A stretch of 64,000 nucleotides of DNA from Actinomycetota bacterium (GTDB taxonomy: Bacteria > Actinomycetota > Actinomycetes > Propionibacteriales > Propionibacteriaceae), in assembly GCA_020161755.1 (NCBI GenBank), contig JAIUOS010000016.1, forward strand, positions 1 to 64,000, in the 5' to 3' direction. A program made the translations under genes and the position numbers. Positions 55,351 through 64,000 of this stretch are shown here, piece by piece. Below the pieces are notes generated by a model. The model saw only the letters and a program-made list of their open reading frames with translations. It had not been told where the DNA came from and did not search any database. Every line of letters starts with the position of its first letter. Position 1 is the stretch's first letter.

Positions 55351-55836
55351 TCAGGAGGCGAGCACCTCGTCGAGGAGAACCTCGGCGCGATCCTCGGCGA
55401 CCTTCTCGGCCAGGGCGAGCTCGGAGACCAGGATCTGACGAGCCTTGGCCAGCATGCGCTTCTCGCCGGCGGACAGGCCGCGCTCCTTCTCGCGACGCCA
55501 CAGGTCGCGCACGACCTCGGCGACCTTCAGCACGTTGCCGGAGTGGAGCTTCTCAAGGTTTGCCTTGTAGCGGCGCGACCAGTTGGTCGGCTCCTCGGCG
55601 TGCGGGGCGCGCAGGACGGAGAAGACCCGCTCGAGCCCGTCGGCATCGACGACATCCCGAACCCCGACCAGATCGAGGTTGCATGCCGGCACGCGCACCA
55701 CCAGGTCGTTCTGACCGACGATGCGCAGTACCAGATAGAGCTTGTCCTCGCCTTTGATCGTTCTGGTTTCCAGGGCCTCGATGACTGCCGCGCCATGATT
55801 GGGGTAGACCACAGTTTCGCCGATTGTGAACGTCAT
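55351..55836 (-). CDS. carD: CarD-family RNA polymerase-binding regulator
   Basis: 161 residues. The N-terminal polymerase-interaction domain reads [21 protein letters not shown]; a basic helical C-terminal domain follows ([35 protein letters not shown]). It binds the RNA polymerase beta subunit and stabilises open complexes at rRNA and other promoters. GGAAAGGTGG precedes the ATG. It is followed by ispD and ispF, the standard actinobacterial order. Confidence 0.97.
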   Translation of the reverse strand: MTFTIGETVVYPNHGAAVIEALETRTIKGEDKLYLVLRIVGQNDLVVRVPACNLDLVGVRDVVDADGLERVFSVLRAPHAEEPTNWSRRYKANLEKLHSGNVLKVAEVVRDLWRREKERGLSAGEKRMLAKARQILVSELALAEKVAEDRAEVLLDEVLAS

Positions 55837-56057
55837 TTAGCTTTGACCACCTTTCCCGACTGCCAAGTCTAGCACAATGCACCCACAGGCCAGCCTGTCT
55901 CTCCTAGCCAGAGGGGGTTTGGGGGGTTGACAGGGCGGCTGAACTGTGTCTCTTGCGAGGTCATTGGGCAGCGCCGCTTGCCAGACGCACATGCGGACAT
56001 TCACACAAGGGACGCCGCTCGGCGGGCATCCGGGTCGTGTGCCGTTCCAGGCATGGA

Positions 56058-56089
56058 CAGGGCCCGCCGGATCGCTCCGGCGGGCCCTG
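56058..56089 (-). terminator. Terminator of the fruR-fruK-fruA operon
   Basis: A 14-bp perfect stem CAGGGCCCGCCGGA with loop TCGC, 12 bases after the fruA stop. The remaining 220 bases to carD hold no recognisable gene. Confidence 0.8.
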
Positions 56090-56101
56090 GTCGTTGCGCT
56101 C

Positions 56102-58156
56102 TCAGCTGACCGCCACGACCTCCTTCTTCGGCCAGATGGTCTTCGCCGCGATCACGGCGGCGGCCGCCACGGCCACACCGGCCGCCAGGCTGATCAGGAA
56201 GCCGAAGATGGCCGCCGGCAGGGGCTGGAAGGCGAACAGGACGAAGATGCCGCCGTGGGGGGCGCGGAGCCCGACGCCGAGCGCCATGCTGAGCGCGCCG
56301 GTCACGGCACCGCCGAGCATCATCGACGGGATCACCCGCAGCGGGTCGGCCGCGGCGAACGGGATCGCGCCCTCGGAGATGAACGACGCACCCAGCAGCC
56401 AGGCCGCGGTGCCGTTCTCACGCTCGACCTCGGTGAACAGCTTCTTGCGCACCACGGTGGCCAGCGCCATCGCCAGCGGCGGCACCATGCCGGCCGCCAT
56501 CACGGCCGCCATGACGTTGAAGTTGGCCGCGGTGGCCGCCGACAGGCCGGCGGTGGCGAACAGGTAGGCCGCCTTGTTGACCGGGCCGCCGAGGTCGAAG
56601 CACATCATCAGGCCGAGCACGATGCCGAGCAGGATCGCCGAGCCGCCGGACATGCCGGACAGGCCGTCCTGCATGGCCTGGGTGAGCGCCGCGAGCGGCT
56701 TGCCGAGCAGGAAGTACATCAGGCCGCCGACGAGGAACGTCACCACGAGCGGGATGATCACGACCGGCATCAGGCCGGCGAGCCAGCGCTTCACCTTGAA
56801 GCTCGAGATCCACAGGGCGAGGACGCCGGCCAGCAGGCCGGTGATGAGGCCACCGATGAAGCCGGCGCCGAGGGTGACGGAGATCGCGCCGCCGACGAAG
56901 CCCGGAGCGATGCCGGGACGGCCGGCGAGCGCGTAGGCGATGTAGCCGGACAGCGCCGGCACGAGGAACCCGAAGGCCGCCCCACCGATCGCGAACAGCA
57001 CCGCGCCCAGGTAGTTGATGCCCGAGGCCCAGCCGGCGCTGATGGCCAGCGCGCCGATCGACTTGCCGGCGTCGATACCGGCCTGGCAGTCCGCAGCGCT
57101 CAGCCAGGTGAGCTGCGCGCAGGTGCGGGCGCCGTTGACGCCCGGCGACAGGGCGATGTCGAACCCGCCGAACAGGAAGCCGAGGGCGAGCAGCAGACCG
57201 CCGGCGGCCACGAACGGGATCATGTAGGAGACACCGGTCATCAGTGCCTGCTGGACGCGCTTGCCCACGCTCAACTGCGAGCCGCCACCGGCAGCCGCCG
57301 CACCGGCGGACGCCGTCCCCGCCACCTTGGCGGCGTTCGGGTTGGCGGCGGCCGCGAGGGCCTCGGAGACCAGCTTGGCCGGCTCGTTGATGGCCCGCTT
57401 GACCCCGGACTCGATCACCGGCAGGCCGGCGAACCGCTCCTTGTCACGGACGGGGACGTCCGTGGCGAAGATCGCAGCGTCGGCACGGGCGATCAGCGAC
57501 GGGTCGAGCCACTCGACCTTGCCCGAGCCCTGCGGCTCGACGACCAGCTCGATGCCGGCGGCCTTGCCCGCCTGCTCGAGCCCGTCCGCGGCCATGAAGG
57601 TGTGCGCGATGCCGGTGGGGCAGGCGGTCACCGCGACGATCAGCTTCCTGGCACCGGCCGGTGCGGCCGCGGCGACGGCTGCGGCCGCCGGCTCGGCCGG
57701 GGCCTCGGGAGCGGTGGCCTCGTTGACCAGGGCGACGATCTGCTCGGGGGTGGTGGCCGAGCGCAGGCCCTCCAGGAACTCCGCGCGCATCAGCGAGCGG
57801 GCCAGCATGGCCAGCAGGGTGAGGTGCGCGTCGTCCGAGCCCTCGGACGCCGCGATCATGAAGGCCAGGTCGGCGGGCCCGTCGGCGGCGCCGAACTCGA
57901 CCTTGGGGTTGAGCCGCGCGAACGCGAGCGTGTTGGTGTTCACCGCGGCCGAGCGGCAGTGCGGGATGGCGATGCCGCCGCCGAGGCCGGTGACGGCCTT
58001 CTCCTCGCGGGCGAGGGCGTCGGCGGCGAGGCCGGCCTCGTCGGCGCGTCCGGTCTTCGCCACCAGCGCGGCGAGGCGGTGGATGACGTCGGTCTTGGTG
58101 CTGCCCAGGTCGACGTCCAGCAGGACGAGATCGGGTGTGATGAGCGGTTCGGACAA
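56102..58156 (-). CDS. fruA: Fructose-specific PTS enzyme II, EIIABC
   Basis: 684 residues. EIIA (1-150) with its phosphorylated His66 in GGGIAIPHCRSA, an Ala/Pro-rich linker, EIIB (about 170-270) with Cys179 in VTACPTGIAHTFMA, and the membrane EIIC (about 305-680) with multiple helices and the motif FISEGAIPFAAADP. It imports fructose and phosphorylates it at C1. The order A-B-C in one protein is typical of actinobacteria. It lies 53 bases after fruK, in the fruR-fruK-fruA operon. Confidence 0.96.
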   Translation of the reverse strand: MSEPLITPDLVLLDVDLGSTKTDVIHRLAALVAKTGRADEAGLAADALAREEKAVTGLGGGIAIPHCRSAAVNTNTLAFARLNPKVEFGAADGPADLAFMIAASEGSDDAHLTLLAMLARSLMRAEFLEGLRSATTPEQIVALVNEATAPEAPAEPAAAAVAAAAPAGARKLIVAVTACPTGIAHTFMAADGLEQAGKAAGIELVVEPQGSGKVEWLDPSLIARADAAIFATDVPVRDKERFAGLPVIESGVKRAINEPAKLVSEALAAAANPNAAKVAGTASAGAAAAGGGSQLSVGKRVQQALMTGVSYMIPFVAAGGLLLALGFLFGGFDIALSPGVNGARTCAQLTWLSAADCQAGIDAGKSIGALAISAGWASGINYLGAVLFAIGGAAFGFLVPALSGYIAYALAGRPGIAPGFVGGAISVTLGAGFIGGLITGLLAGVLALWISSFKVKRWLAGLMPVVIIPLVVTFLVGGLMYFLLGKPLAALTQAMQDGLSGMSGGSAILLGIVLGLMMCFDLGGPVNKAAYLFATAGLSAATAANFNVMAAVMAAGMVPPLAMALATVVRKKLFTEVERENGTAAWLLGASFISEGAIPFAAADPLRVIPSMMLGGAVTGALSMALGVGLRAPHGGIFVLFAFQPLPAAIFGFLISLAAGVAVAAAAVIAAKTIWPKKEVVAVS

Positions 58157-58209
58157 GGTCGGTTCCTCTTCTGTGATCGAGCGCGGACGGGTCAGTGGGC
58201 GGACGGGGT

Positions 58210-59169
58210 TCAGCCGACGTCGGTGATGGTGACGGCGGCGGTATTCAGTTGTTCGGGATGCGGCAGCGCCGTCCCGGCCAGGGAGGCTGCGGCCGAGCCG
58301 TAGGCGACGGCGAGGCGCAGGCGATCGGGGGCGGAGAGTTCACGCGTCTGGGCCAACACGTACCCGGCGACCGAGGAGTCCCCGGCGCCGACGGTGCTGC
58401 GCAGCGTGATCGGGGGCGGGGTGGCGTGCCAGGCGCCGTCCGCCGTGACGAGGACCGCGCCGGCACCGCCGAGCGTGGCCATGACCGCGCCGACGCCACG
58501 GGCCACCAGCGAGCGGGCGGCCTCGACGCAGGCGCTGGGGTCGCCGGCGGCCGCAGCGGCCTCGAGGGCCTCGGGGTCGGCGCCGGTGAGCTGGGCGAGC
58601 TCCTCCGAGTTCGGCTTGAGCAGGTCGGGCGCGGCCTGCGGGAACTGGTCGGCCAGGGCGAGCAGCGGGGCGTCCGAGGTGTCGACGGCGATCTTGCACC
58701 CCCACGGGCGCAGCGCGCGGACCAGGTCGGCGTACCAGCCGGCCGGCACGCCGGGAGGCAGCGAGCCCGACAGCACCACCCAGTCGGCGCGCTCGGACTC
58801 CAGCACCAGCAGGTTGGCGAGCCGCTCGACGATGTCGGCGTCCAGGCTCGGGCCGGGCTCGTTGATCTTGGTGGTGGTGCCGTCGCCCTCGGTGAGGGTG
58901 AGGTTGGTGCGCACCGACTCGGCGAGCGGGACGATGCGGTAGGCCAGGCGCAGCTCGTCGAGGCCGCGCAGGATCAGGTCGTTCGGACCGGCCGGCAGGA
59001 TCGCGCGCACCGGGTGCCCGGCGTAGTGCGCGACCCGGGCCACGTTGATGCCCTTGCCGCCGGGTTCGACGGTGACCGAGGTGACGCGGTGGACGTCGCC
59101 GCGGGTGAGCGGGCGGTCGAGGGTGGCGGTGCGGTCGAGGGACGGGTTGGCGGTGAGCGTGACGATCAT
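58210..59169 (-). CDS. fruK: 1-phosphofructokinase
   Basis: 319 residues of the PfkB family: VTLTANPSLDRTATL, GGKGINVARVAHY, LSGSLPPGVP, LKPNSEELAQLTGAD and the C-terminal STVGAGDSSVAGY, containing the catalytic aspartate. It phosphorylates fructose 1-phosphate to the 1,6-bisphosphate. Its ATG overlaps the fruR stop by four bases and fruA follows. Confidence 0.96.
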   Translation of the reverse strand: MIVTLTANPSLDRTATLDRPLTRGDVHRVTSVTVEPGGKGINVARVAHYAGHPVRAILPAGPNDLILRGLDELRLAYRIVPLAESVRTNLTLTEGDGTTTKINEPGPSLDADIVERLANLLVLESERADWVVLSGSLPPGVPAGWYADLVRALRPWGCKIAVDTSDAPLLALADQFPQAAPDLLKPNSEELAQLTGADPEALEAAAAAGDPSACVEAARSLVARGVGAVMATLGGAGAVLVTADGAWHATPPPITLRSTVGAGDSSVAGYVLAQTRELSAPDRLRLAVAYGSAAASLAGTALPHPEQLNTAAVTITDVG

Positions 59170-59933
59170 GCGACCACGACCTCCATTCCGGCGCCGGTGA
59201 GCTCGGCGCGATCGTTGGCGGAGATGCCGGCGTCCGTGATCAGGACGTCGACGGCGGACAGGGGGGCGAAGGTCACGAGGAGCTCGACGCCGATCTTGGA
59301 GCTGTCGGCGAGGACGACGACCTTGCGGGCGGAGGCGACCATGGCCTCTTTGACGGCCGCCTCGTCGGGGTCGGGGGTGGAGAAGCCGTGGCGGACGCTG
59401 ACGCCGTTGGTGCCGATGAAGGCGACGTCGCAGCGCAGGCGTCCGAGCGCCGCGACGGCCTCGCCGCCGACGGTGGCCTGGGTGATGCCGCGGACGCGTC
59501 CGCCGAGCAGGTGCACCTGGGTGCTGCTGGTGGCGGCGAGCTGGGCGGCGACCGGGACGGAGTTCGTCACGACCGTGCCCAGCGCTCCGGGGGGAACGGT
59601 CGCGGCCAGGCGGGCGATCGTGGTGCCGGCGTCGAAGATGACCGTCGAGCCGGCTGCCGGGAGGTACTCCAGCGCCTTCTCGGCGATGCGGCTCTTCTGG
59701 GTGACGAACGCGGGTTCGCGCTCGGTGAGCGCGGTCTCGAGGAGGGCGACGTTCTCGGCGACCACCGCGCCCCCGTGGACGCGGCGCAGGATGCCGCGCT
59801 TGTCGAGCACGTCGAGGTCGCGGCGGATGGTCTCGGTGGTGACGTCAAAGCGGGCGGCCAGGTCGGCGACCGAGACCCGGTCGTGGCGCAGCGCGAGGTT
59901 GACGATCGTGCGGTGCCGCTCCTCTGCGTACAT
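59166..59933 (-). CDS. fruR: DeoR-family regulator of the fructose operon
   Basis: 255 residues. Helix-turn-helix EERHRTIVNLALRHDRVSVADLAARFDVTTETIRRDL, then LDKRGILRRVHGGAV, and the DeoRC effector domain (FDAGTTIARLAATV, LGGRVRGITQATVG, FIGTNGVS, ADSSKIG). It presumably represses fruR-fruK-fruA until fructose 1-phosphate binds. The ATG at 59933 is preferred over GTG 59939 because GGAGG sits five bases before it. Confidence 0.94.
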   Translation of the reverse strand: MYAEERHRTIVNLALRHDRVSVADLAARFDVTTETIRRDLDVLDKRGILRRVHGGAVVAENVALLETALTEREPAFVTQKSRIAEKALEYLPAAGSTVIFDAGTTIARLAATVPPGALGTVVTNSVPVAAQLAATSSTQVHLLGGRVRGITQATVGGEAVAALGRLRCDVAFIGTNGVSVRHGFSTPDPDEAAVKEAMVASARKVVVLADSSKIGVELLVTFAPLSAVDVLITDAGISANDRAELTGAGMEVVVA

Positions 59934-59980
59934 TCCCACCTCCCGAAACCAACGTCTATGTTGCTATCCCTTGTTCTATC

Positions 59981-60000
59981 TGTGTTTGCCTGTGTTTGTC
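59981..60000 (-). promoter_or_regulatory. Candidate FruR operator (direct repeats)
   Basis: TGTGTTTGCC TGTGTTTGTC on the plus strand, about 48 bases before the fruR ATG. The word recurs as a direct repeat, as DeoR-family sites do. Confidence 0.5.
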
Positions 60001-60062
60001 AAGGGATGTGTCGGGATCTGTTGTGGTATCAGTTGGGAACAGGTGGACTTCCCGCCCCGACG

Positions 60063-60100
60063 GTCCCTGAGGAGCGAGCGCCGGCGAGCGTCACGAAGGG
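60063..60100. repeat. Palindromic repeat, CCTGAGGAGC...GTCACGAAGGG family
   Basis: Ends TCCCTGAGGAGC and GTCACGAAGGG around a GCGAGCGCC/GGCGAGC core, in the fruR-prs gap. The rest of the 314-base gap holds no recognisable gene. Confidence 0.82.
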
Positions 60101-60247
60101 TCGGCGAACGCCGGGAACTCTGGTGCGGTACACGATTCGCCCTCGATCGGATTCTGGGGTGGGCCGACCGGCCGGAATCGACCCGATCCAGTGCGGATCG
60201 GTTCGCCCGGCCCCCACGGCCTCTGCACGCCATCTCTGGCGGAGGGC

Positions 60248-61201
60248 TTACTCCCCGTAGGTGTCCTCGTCGGAGAACAGGCCGGAGACGCTCTCGCCGC
60301 AGTTGATGCGGTGCACGGCCTCAGCGAAGAGCGGGGCCACCGAGGCGATCGTGAGCCGGTTCAGCCCGACCGGGGCCGGGACGGTGTCGGTGGCGACGAT
60401 CTCGACGATGTCCTCCTGGGCGTTCAGCCGCTCGACCGCCTTGCCGCTGAACAGGCCGTGGGTGGTCGCGATCGAGATCGAGTTCACGTGGTAGCGCCGC
60501 ACGGTCTCGATCAGCTCCACGACCGAGCCCGCGGTGGCGATCTCGTCGTCGAGGATGATCACGTCCTTGCCGCCCACCTTGCCGACGATCGCGTCGATGA
60601 CGACCTTGTCGTCGGCCTGGCGACGCTTCGAGCCGGCCGCCATGCCCACGCCGAGCATCCGGGCGAACCGGTTGGCCTCCTTGGCGTTGCCGAAGTCCGG
60701 CGAGACCACCACGGTCTTGCTCAGGTCGCGGGTGCGGAAGTGCTGGGCGAGCACCGGCAGGGCGGTCAGGTGGTCGACCGGCATCGAGAAGAAGCCGTGC
60801 ACCTGCTCGGCGTGCAGCGCCATCGTGAGCACGCGGTTGGCCCCGGCGGTGTGGATGAGGTCGGCGACCAGGCGTCCGCCGATGCTGATGCGCGGGGCGT
60901 CCTTCTTGTCCGAGCGCGCGTAGGCGTAGTGCGGCATGACGACGGTGACGTGGGCCGCGGAGGCGCCGCGCGCGGCGTCCACCATCATCAGCAGCTCCAT
61001 CAGGTTCTCCTGCGTGGGCGGCACCAGCGGCTGGACGATGTAGACGTCACGCTGGCGGCAGTTCGCGCGCAGCTGCACCTGCAGGCAGTCGTTGGAGAAA
61101 CGGGAGAGCCGGGAGGCCGAGAGCTCCACCCCGAGGATGCGGCACATCTCCTCGGCGAACGATCGGTGGGCGTGGCCCGAGAAGACGGTGATGTCGGTCA
61201 C
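60248..61201 (-). CDS. prs: Ribose-phosphate diphosphokinase (divergent form)
   Basis: 317 residues. DITVFSGHAHRSFAEEM, the flexible loop PHYAYARSDKKDAPRISIGG, and the PRPP-binding loop VIILDDEIATAGSV, where DDEIATAG replaces the usual DDMIDTAGT. It makes PRPP from ribose 5-phosphate and ATP for nucleotide, histidine and tryptophan synthesis. The altered loops may mark a class with different allosteric control. The GTG start looks leaderless. Confidence 0.9.
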   Translation of the reverse strand: MTDITVFSGHAHRSFAEEMCRILGVELSASRLSRFSNDCLQVQLRANCRQRDVYIVQPLVPPTQENLMELLMMVDAARGASAAHVTVVMPHYAYARSDKKDAPRISIGGRLVADLIHTAGANRVLTMALHAEQVHGFFSMPVDHLTALPVLAQHFRTRDLSKTVVVSPDFGNAKEANRFARMLGVGMAAGSKRRQADDKVVIDAIVGKVGGKDVIILDDEIATAGSVVELIETVRRYHVNSISIATTHGLFSGKAVERLNAQEDIVEIVATDTVPAPVGLNRLTIASVAPLFAEAVHRINCGESVSGLFSDEDTYGE

Positions 61202-61209
61202 GAGGAAGA

Positions 61210-61215
61210 ACCCTA
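61210..61215 (-). promoter_or_regulatory. Probable -10 box of leaderless promoter (prs)
   Basis: TAGGGT on the minus strand ends eight bases before the GTG at 61201. Confidence 0.48.
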
Positions 61216-61272
61216 ACCTCCGCCGCCAATCGGTGCTGCCGCACGCGTCCCGCCGAGACGCGGGAGGTGAAC

Positions 61273-61348
61273 GGAAAGGGGACTGTCCCCTTTCCCGCCA
61301 GCCCGACGGGGGTGCGGACCGAAAGGGGACTGTCCCCTTTCGGTCCGC
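61273..61348. repeat. Second pair of AAGGGGACTGTCCCCTT-type palindromes
   Basis: Hairpins 61273-61295 (10-bp arms) and 61314-61348 (16-bp arms) in the regX3-prs gap, with the same core as at 44321-44409. Confidence 0.88.
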
Positions 61349-61354
61349 CGGACC

Positions 61355-62016
<662 letters not shown>

Positions 62017-62032
<16 letters not shown>

Positions 62033-63168
62033 GCCGGTGCCCCTTCCTGGCTGGCGGGCAGCCTGAGCGTGAACGTCGATCCCTGGCCGAGGCGGCTCCA
62101 CACGGCCACCTCGCCCCCGTGCGCCTGCGCGACGTGCTTGACGATGGACAGTCCCAGCCCGGTGCCGCCGCTGGCGCGGCTGCGTCCGGCGTCCACCCGG
62201 TAGAAGCGTTCGAAGATGCGTTTCTGGTCGGCGTCGCTGATGCCGATGCCGTTGTCGGAGACCCGGATGTCGACGTGGCTGCCGCTGGCCTGGCTGCTGA
62301 CCGCCACCCGGGCGCCGGGCTCGGAGTACGCGATCGCGTTCTGCACCAGGTTGGTGACGGCGGTCTCGAGCTCCTCGGCGTCCCCCAGCACCGTCAACCC
62401 GGGCGGGGCGCTCATCGACAGGGCGACGTCGGACGCCGCCGCGATCTCGCGGCACCGGGCCACGGACGCCTCCAGCAGCGCCTGCACGTCCACCTCGTGC
62501 GCGGCCAGCAGCGGGTTCTGCGCCTGGAGCCGGGACAGCGCGATGATCTGCGAGACGAGTTCATTGAGCCGCCGGGCCTCCTTCATCAGCTTGCCCAGGA
62601 AGGCGCGCACCGCGTCCGGCTCGTCGGCGGCGGCGTCCGCGGCCTCGGCCAGCAGGGTGATCGCACCGATCGGGGTCTTCAGCTCGTGGGTAATGTTCGC
62701 CACGAAGTCGCGGCGGGTCTCGCTGAAGCGCAGGTCGGCCGAGCGGTCCTCGCCGACCACCACGGCCGCGCCGTTGCTGAGCGGCACCACCTTCACGTCC
62801 AGTTGCACCGCCGGGCTGGACGGGCCGGCCGGCAGCCGCAGGTCGCGCTCGACCGGGCGTCCGGACGCGCGGGCCTCGGCCAGCAGGTCGACGACGGCGG
62901 ACGGGCCGATCGACGACCCGCGCGCGAGCCCGCACGCCTTGGCGAAGGACGACGCGGCCAGCACGGTGTCGGCGGCGGTCACCACGACGACGGCGGCGGC
63001 GAGCGGGGCGAGGATCTCGGTGAGCTGCTGGCGCGCGACCACCTCGCTGGCCGTCCGTGCGCTCGCGTGGCGAACACCGAGCCACACCGCCAGGGCGCCG
63101 AGGCCGGCACCCGACACCAAGCCCAGGAGGGCCGCCGCGAAGGGTGTCATGACCGGGAGTCTAGACAC
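62017..63168 (-). CDS. senX3: Sensor histidine kinase SenX3
   Basis: 383 residues. One membrane helix near the N-terminus (about 8-30), then a PAS-like domain (about 45-140), HisKA (RRDFVANITHELKTPIGAIT), and HATPase (NLVQNAIAYSEPGA, SDNGIGIS, GGTGLGLSIVKHVA). It senses phosphate status through the transporter and PhoU in related organisms. Start may also be the ATG at 63150, which removes six residues before the helix. Confidence 0.94.
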
Positions 63169-63349
63169 GTCGCGGCGTCCCGAACGGCCCGCGGGACGCC
63201 CCCACGGCGCGCGCCGGACGAAGGTTCACCGACTGTTCACCTGCTGTTGGGGACGCGGCCGGTCTGCGGGTCGACAGCGTGTCTAGCCTTTCCGCGAGAC
63301 AATTGCGCCGACCGGACGGACGGCGGCGCCGAGACACGGAAGAAGAGGC

Positions 63350-64000
63350 ATGCGCGACAACTACCACGAGAGCCTTCAGAGTGTGGTCACCGACCTGGTG
63401 GGCATGAGCGAGGCGGTGCAGGTGGCCGTCCGCGACGCCACCAGGGCGCTGCTCGAGGCCGACCTGGCCATTGCCGAGCAGGTCATCACCGCCGACGCCG
63501 GGATCGACAGGCTCCACGACGAGCTGGAGGCCCGCTGCTTCTCGCTGCTGGCCCGCCAGGCCCCGGTCGCCGGCGAACTGCGGACGGTCGTCGCCGCGAT
63601 GCGCATGGTGGCCGACCTCGCCCGGATGGGCGACCTGGCCGCCCACGTGGCGAAGATCGCCCGGCTGCGGTACCCCGAGCACGCGGTGCCCGAGGGGCTG
63701 GTGCCCAACTTCACCCTGATGGCCCGGGTGGCCGAGGAGATGGTGAGCACCGCCGGGCGGTCGCTCCAGGAGCGCAACGCCCACGACGCCGGACGGCTCG
63801 CCGACAGCGACGAGGAGATGGACGAGCTGCGCCGCAGCCAGTTCCGGCTGATGCTGGGCAAGGACTGGCCCTACACCGTGGAGGCGGCCGTGGACGTGGC
63901 CCTGCTCGGCCGCTACTACGAGCGGATCGCCGACCACGCGGTGCTGATGGCGTCCCGGGTGATCTACGTGGTCACCGGCCTGCTCCCCGAGGGCGAGAAC
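63350..64000 (+). CDS. phoU: Phosphate regulator PhoU, C-terminal end outside the window
   Basis: 217 residues are visible, nearly full length. The two PhoU helical repeats are evident, with the metal-binding patterns MRMVADLARMGDLAAHVAKIARL and the later LLGRYYERIADHAVLM. It couples the phosphate transporter to SenX3-RegX3. The ATG follows GAAGAAGAGGC. Divergent from senX3, with 181 bases between. Confidence 0.95.
   Translation, partial: MRDNYHESLQSVVTDLVGMSEAVQVAVRDATRALLEADLAIAEQVITADAGIDRLHDELEARCFSLLARQAPVAGELRTVVAAMRMVADLARMGDLAAHVAKIARLRYPEHAVPEGLVPNFTLMARVAEEMVSTAGRSLQERNAHDAGRLADSDEEMDELRRSQFRLMLGKDWPYTVEAAVDVALLGRYYERIADHAVLMASRVIYVVTGLLPEGEN

Overview
The window is about 64 kb of very GC-rich chromosome. 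It has GTG/TTG starts, TANNNT promoter boxes placed directly before start codons, CarD, SenX3/RegX3, DUF3263 and DUF4032 proteins, a long-form serine hydroxymethyltransferase and a carD-ispD-ispF cluster. Together these point to an actinobacterium. A member of the Propionibacteriaceae is my best guess, but that is inference; there is no rRNA to fix it. I see no insertion sequence, prophage, integrase or CRISPR array. The recent-looking mobile material is a set of short palindromic intergenic repeats, some of which sit inside genes.

Layout. 0-3.5 kb: 5' end of groEL with two CIRCE sites, an orphan ComJ-like inhibitor next to a frameshifted NucA/NucB nuclease remnant, and a two-component system. 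3.5-15.5 kb: mostly housekeeping genes (manA, tRNA-Thr with a methyltransferase one base downstream, DedA protein, sugar-ABC ATPase, DUF4032, cysS, rlmB, secreted S55-type protein). 15.5-26.8 kb, minus strand: a putative long operon of PHP hydrolase, bifunctional aldolase/dehydrogenase, 546-residue alcohol dehydrogenase, DeoR regulator, and a complete 2-oxoacid dehydrogenase complex (E2, E3, fused E1). 27-42 kb: fucose mutarotase, ribose-type ABC transporter, two FGGY kinases, two LacI regulators, PfkB kinase, class II aldolase, polyol dehydrogenase, aldo/keto reductase and an L-fucose-isomerase-like protein. 42-46 kb: rhamnose genes rhaI-rhaM-rhaB. 45.7-56 kb: glxK, glyA, pirin, glutathione peroxidase, an oxidoreductase, a DUF2207 protein, a Zn peptidase and carD-ispD-ispF. 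56-64 kb: fructose PTS operon fruR-fruK-fruA, prs, senX3-regX3 and the start of phoU.

How the parts work together. The 15-46 kb region reads as one deoxyhexose/hexitol catabolic island. L-rhamnose and probably L-fucose are mutarotated, isomerised, phosphorylated and cleaved. The only aldolase in the window suited to the ketose-1-phosphates is the bifunctional aldolase/dehydrogenase, which would yield dihydroxyacetone phosphate and oxidise lactaldehyde. A second branch (polyol dehydrogenase, FGGY kinase, PfkB kinase, class II bisphosphate aldolase) resembles a galactitol/tagatose route. Three recurring operator-like words link the modules: GAAATCGATTNC (27.0, 36.6, 40.4 kb), CGAAACGTTTCG (36.5 and 36.6 kb) and TGAATCGTTNCA (26.8, 43.9, 45.7 kb). 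They suggest three LacI-type regulons.

The most unusual observations are: a decayed NucA/NucB DNase beside an intact ComJ-like protein; palindromic repeats that have become in-frame linker sequence in the E2 gene; a rare-codon insertion in the bifunctional aldolase; a methyltransferase whose GTG lies one base after a tRNA; and many probable leaderless genes.
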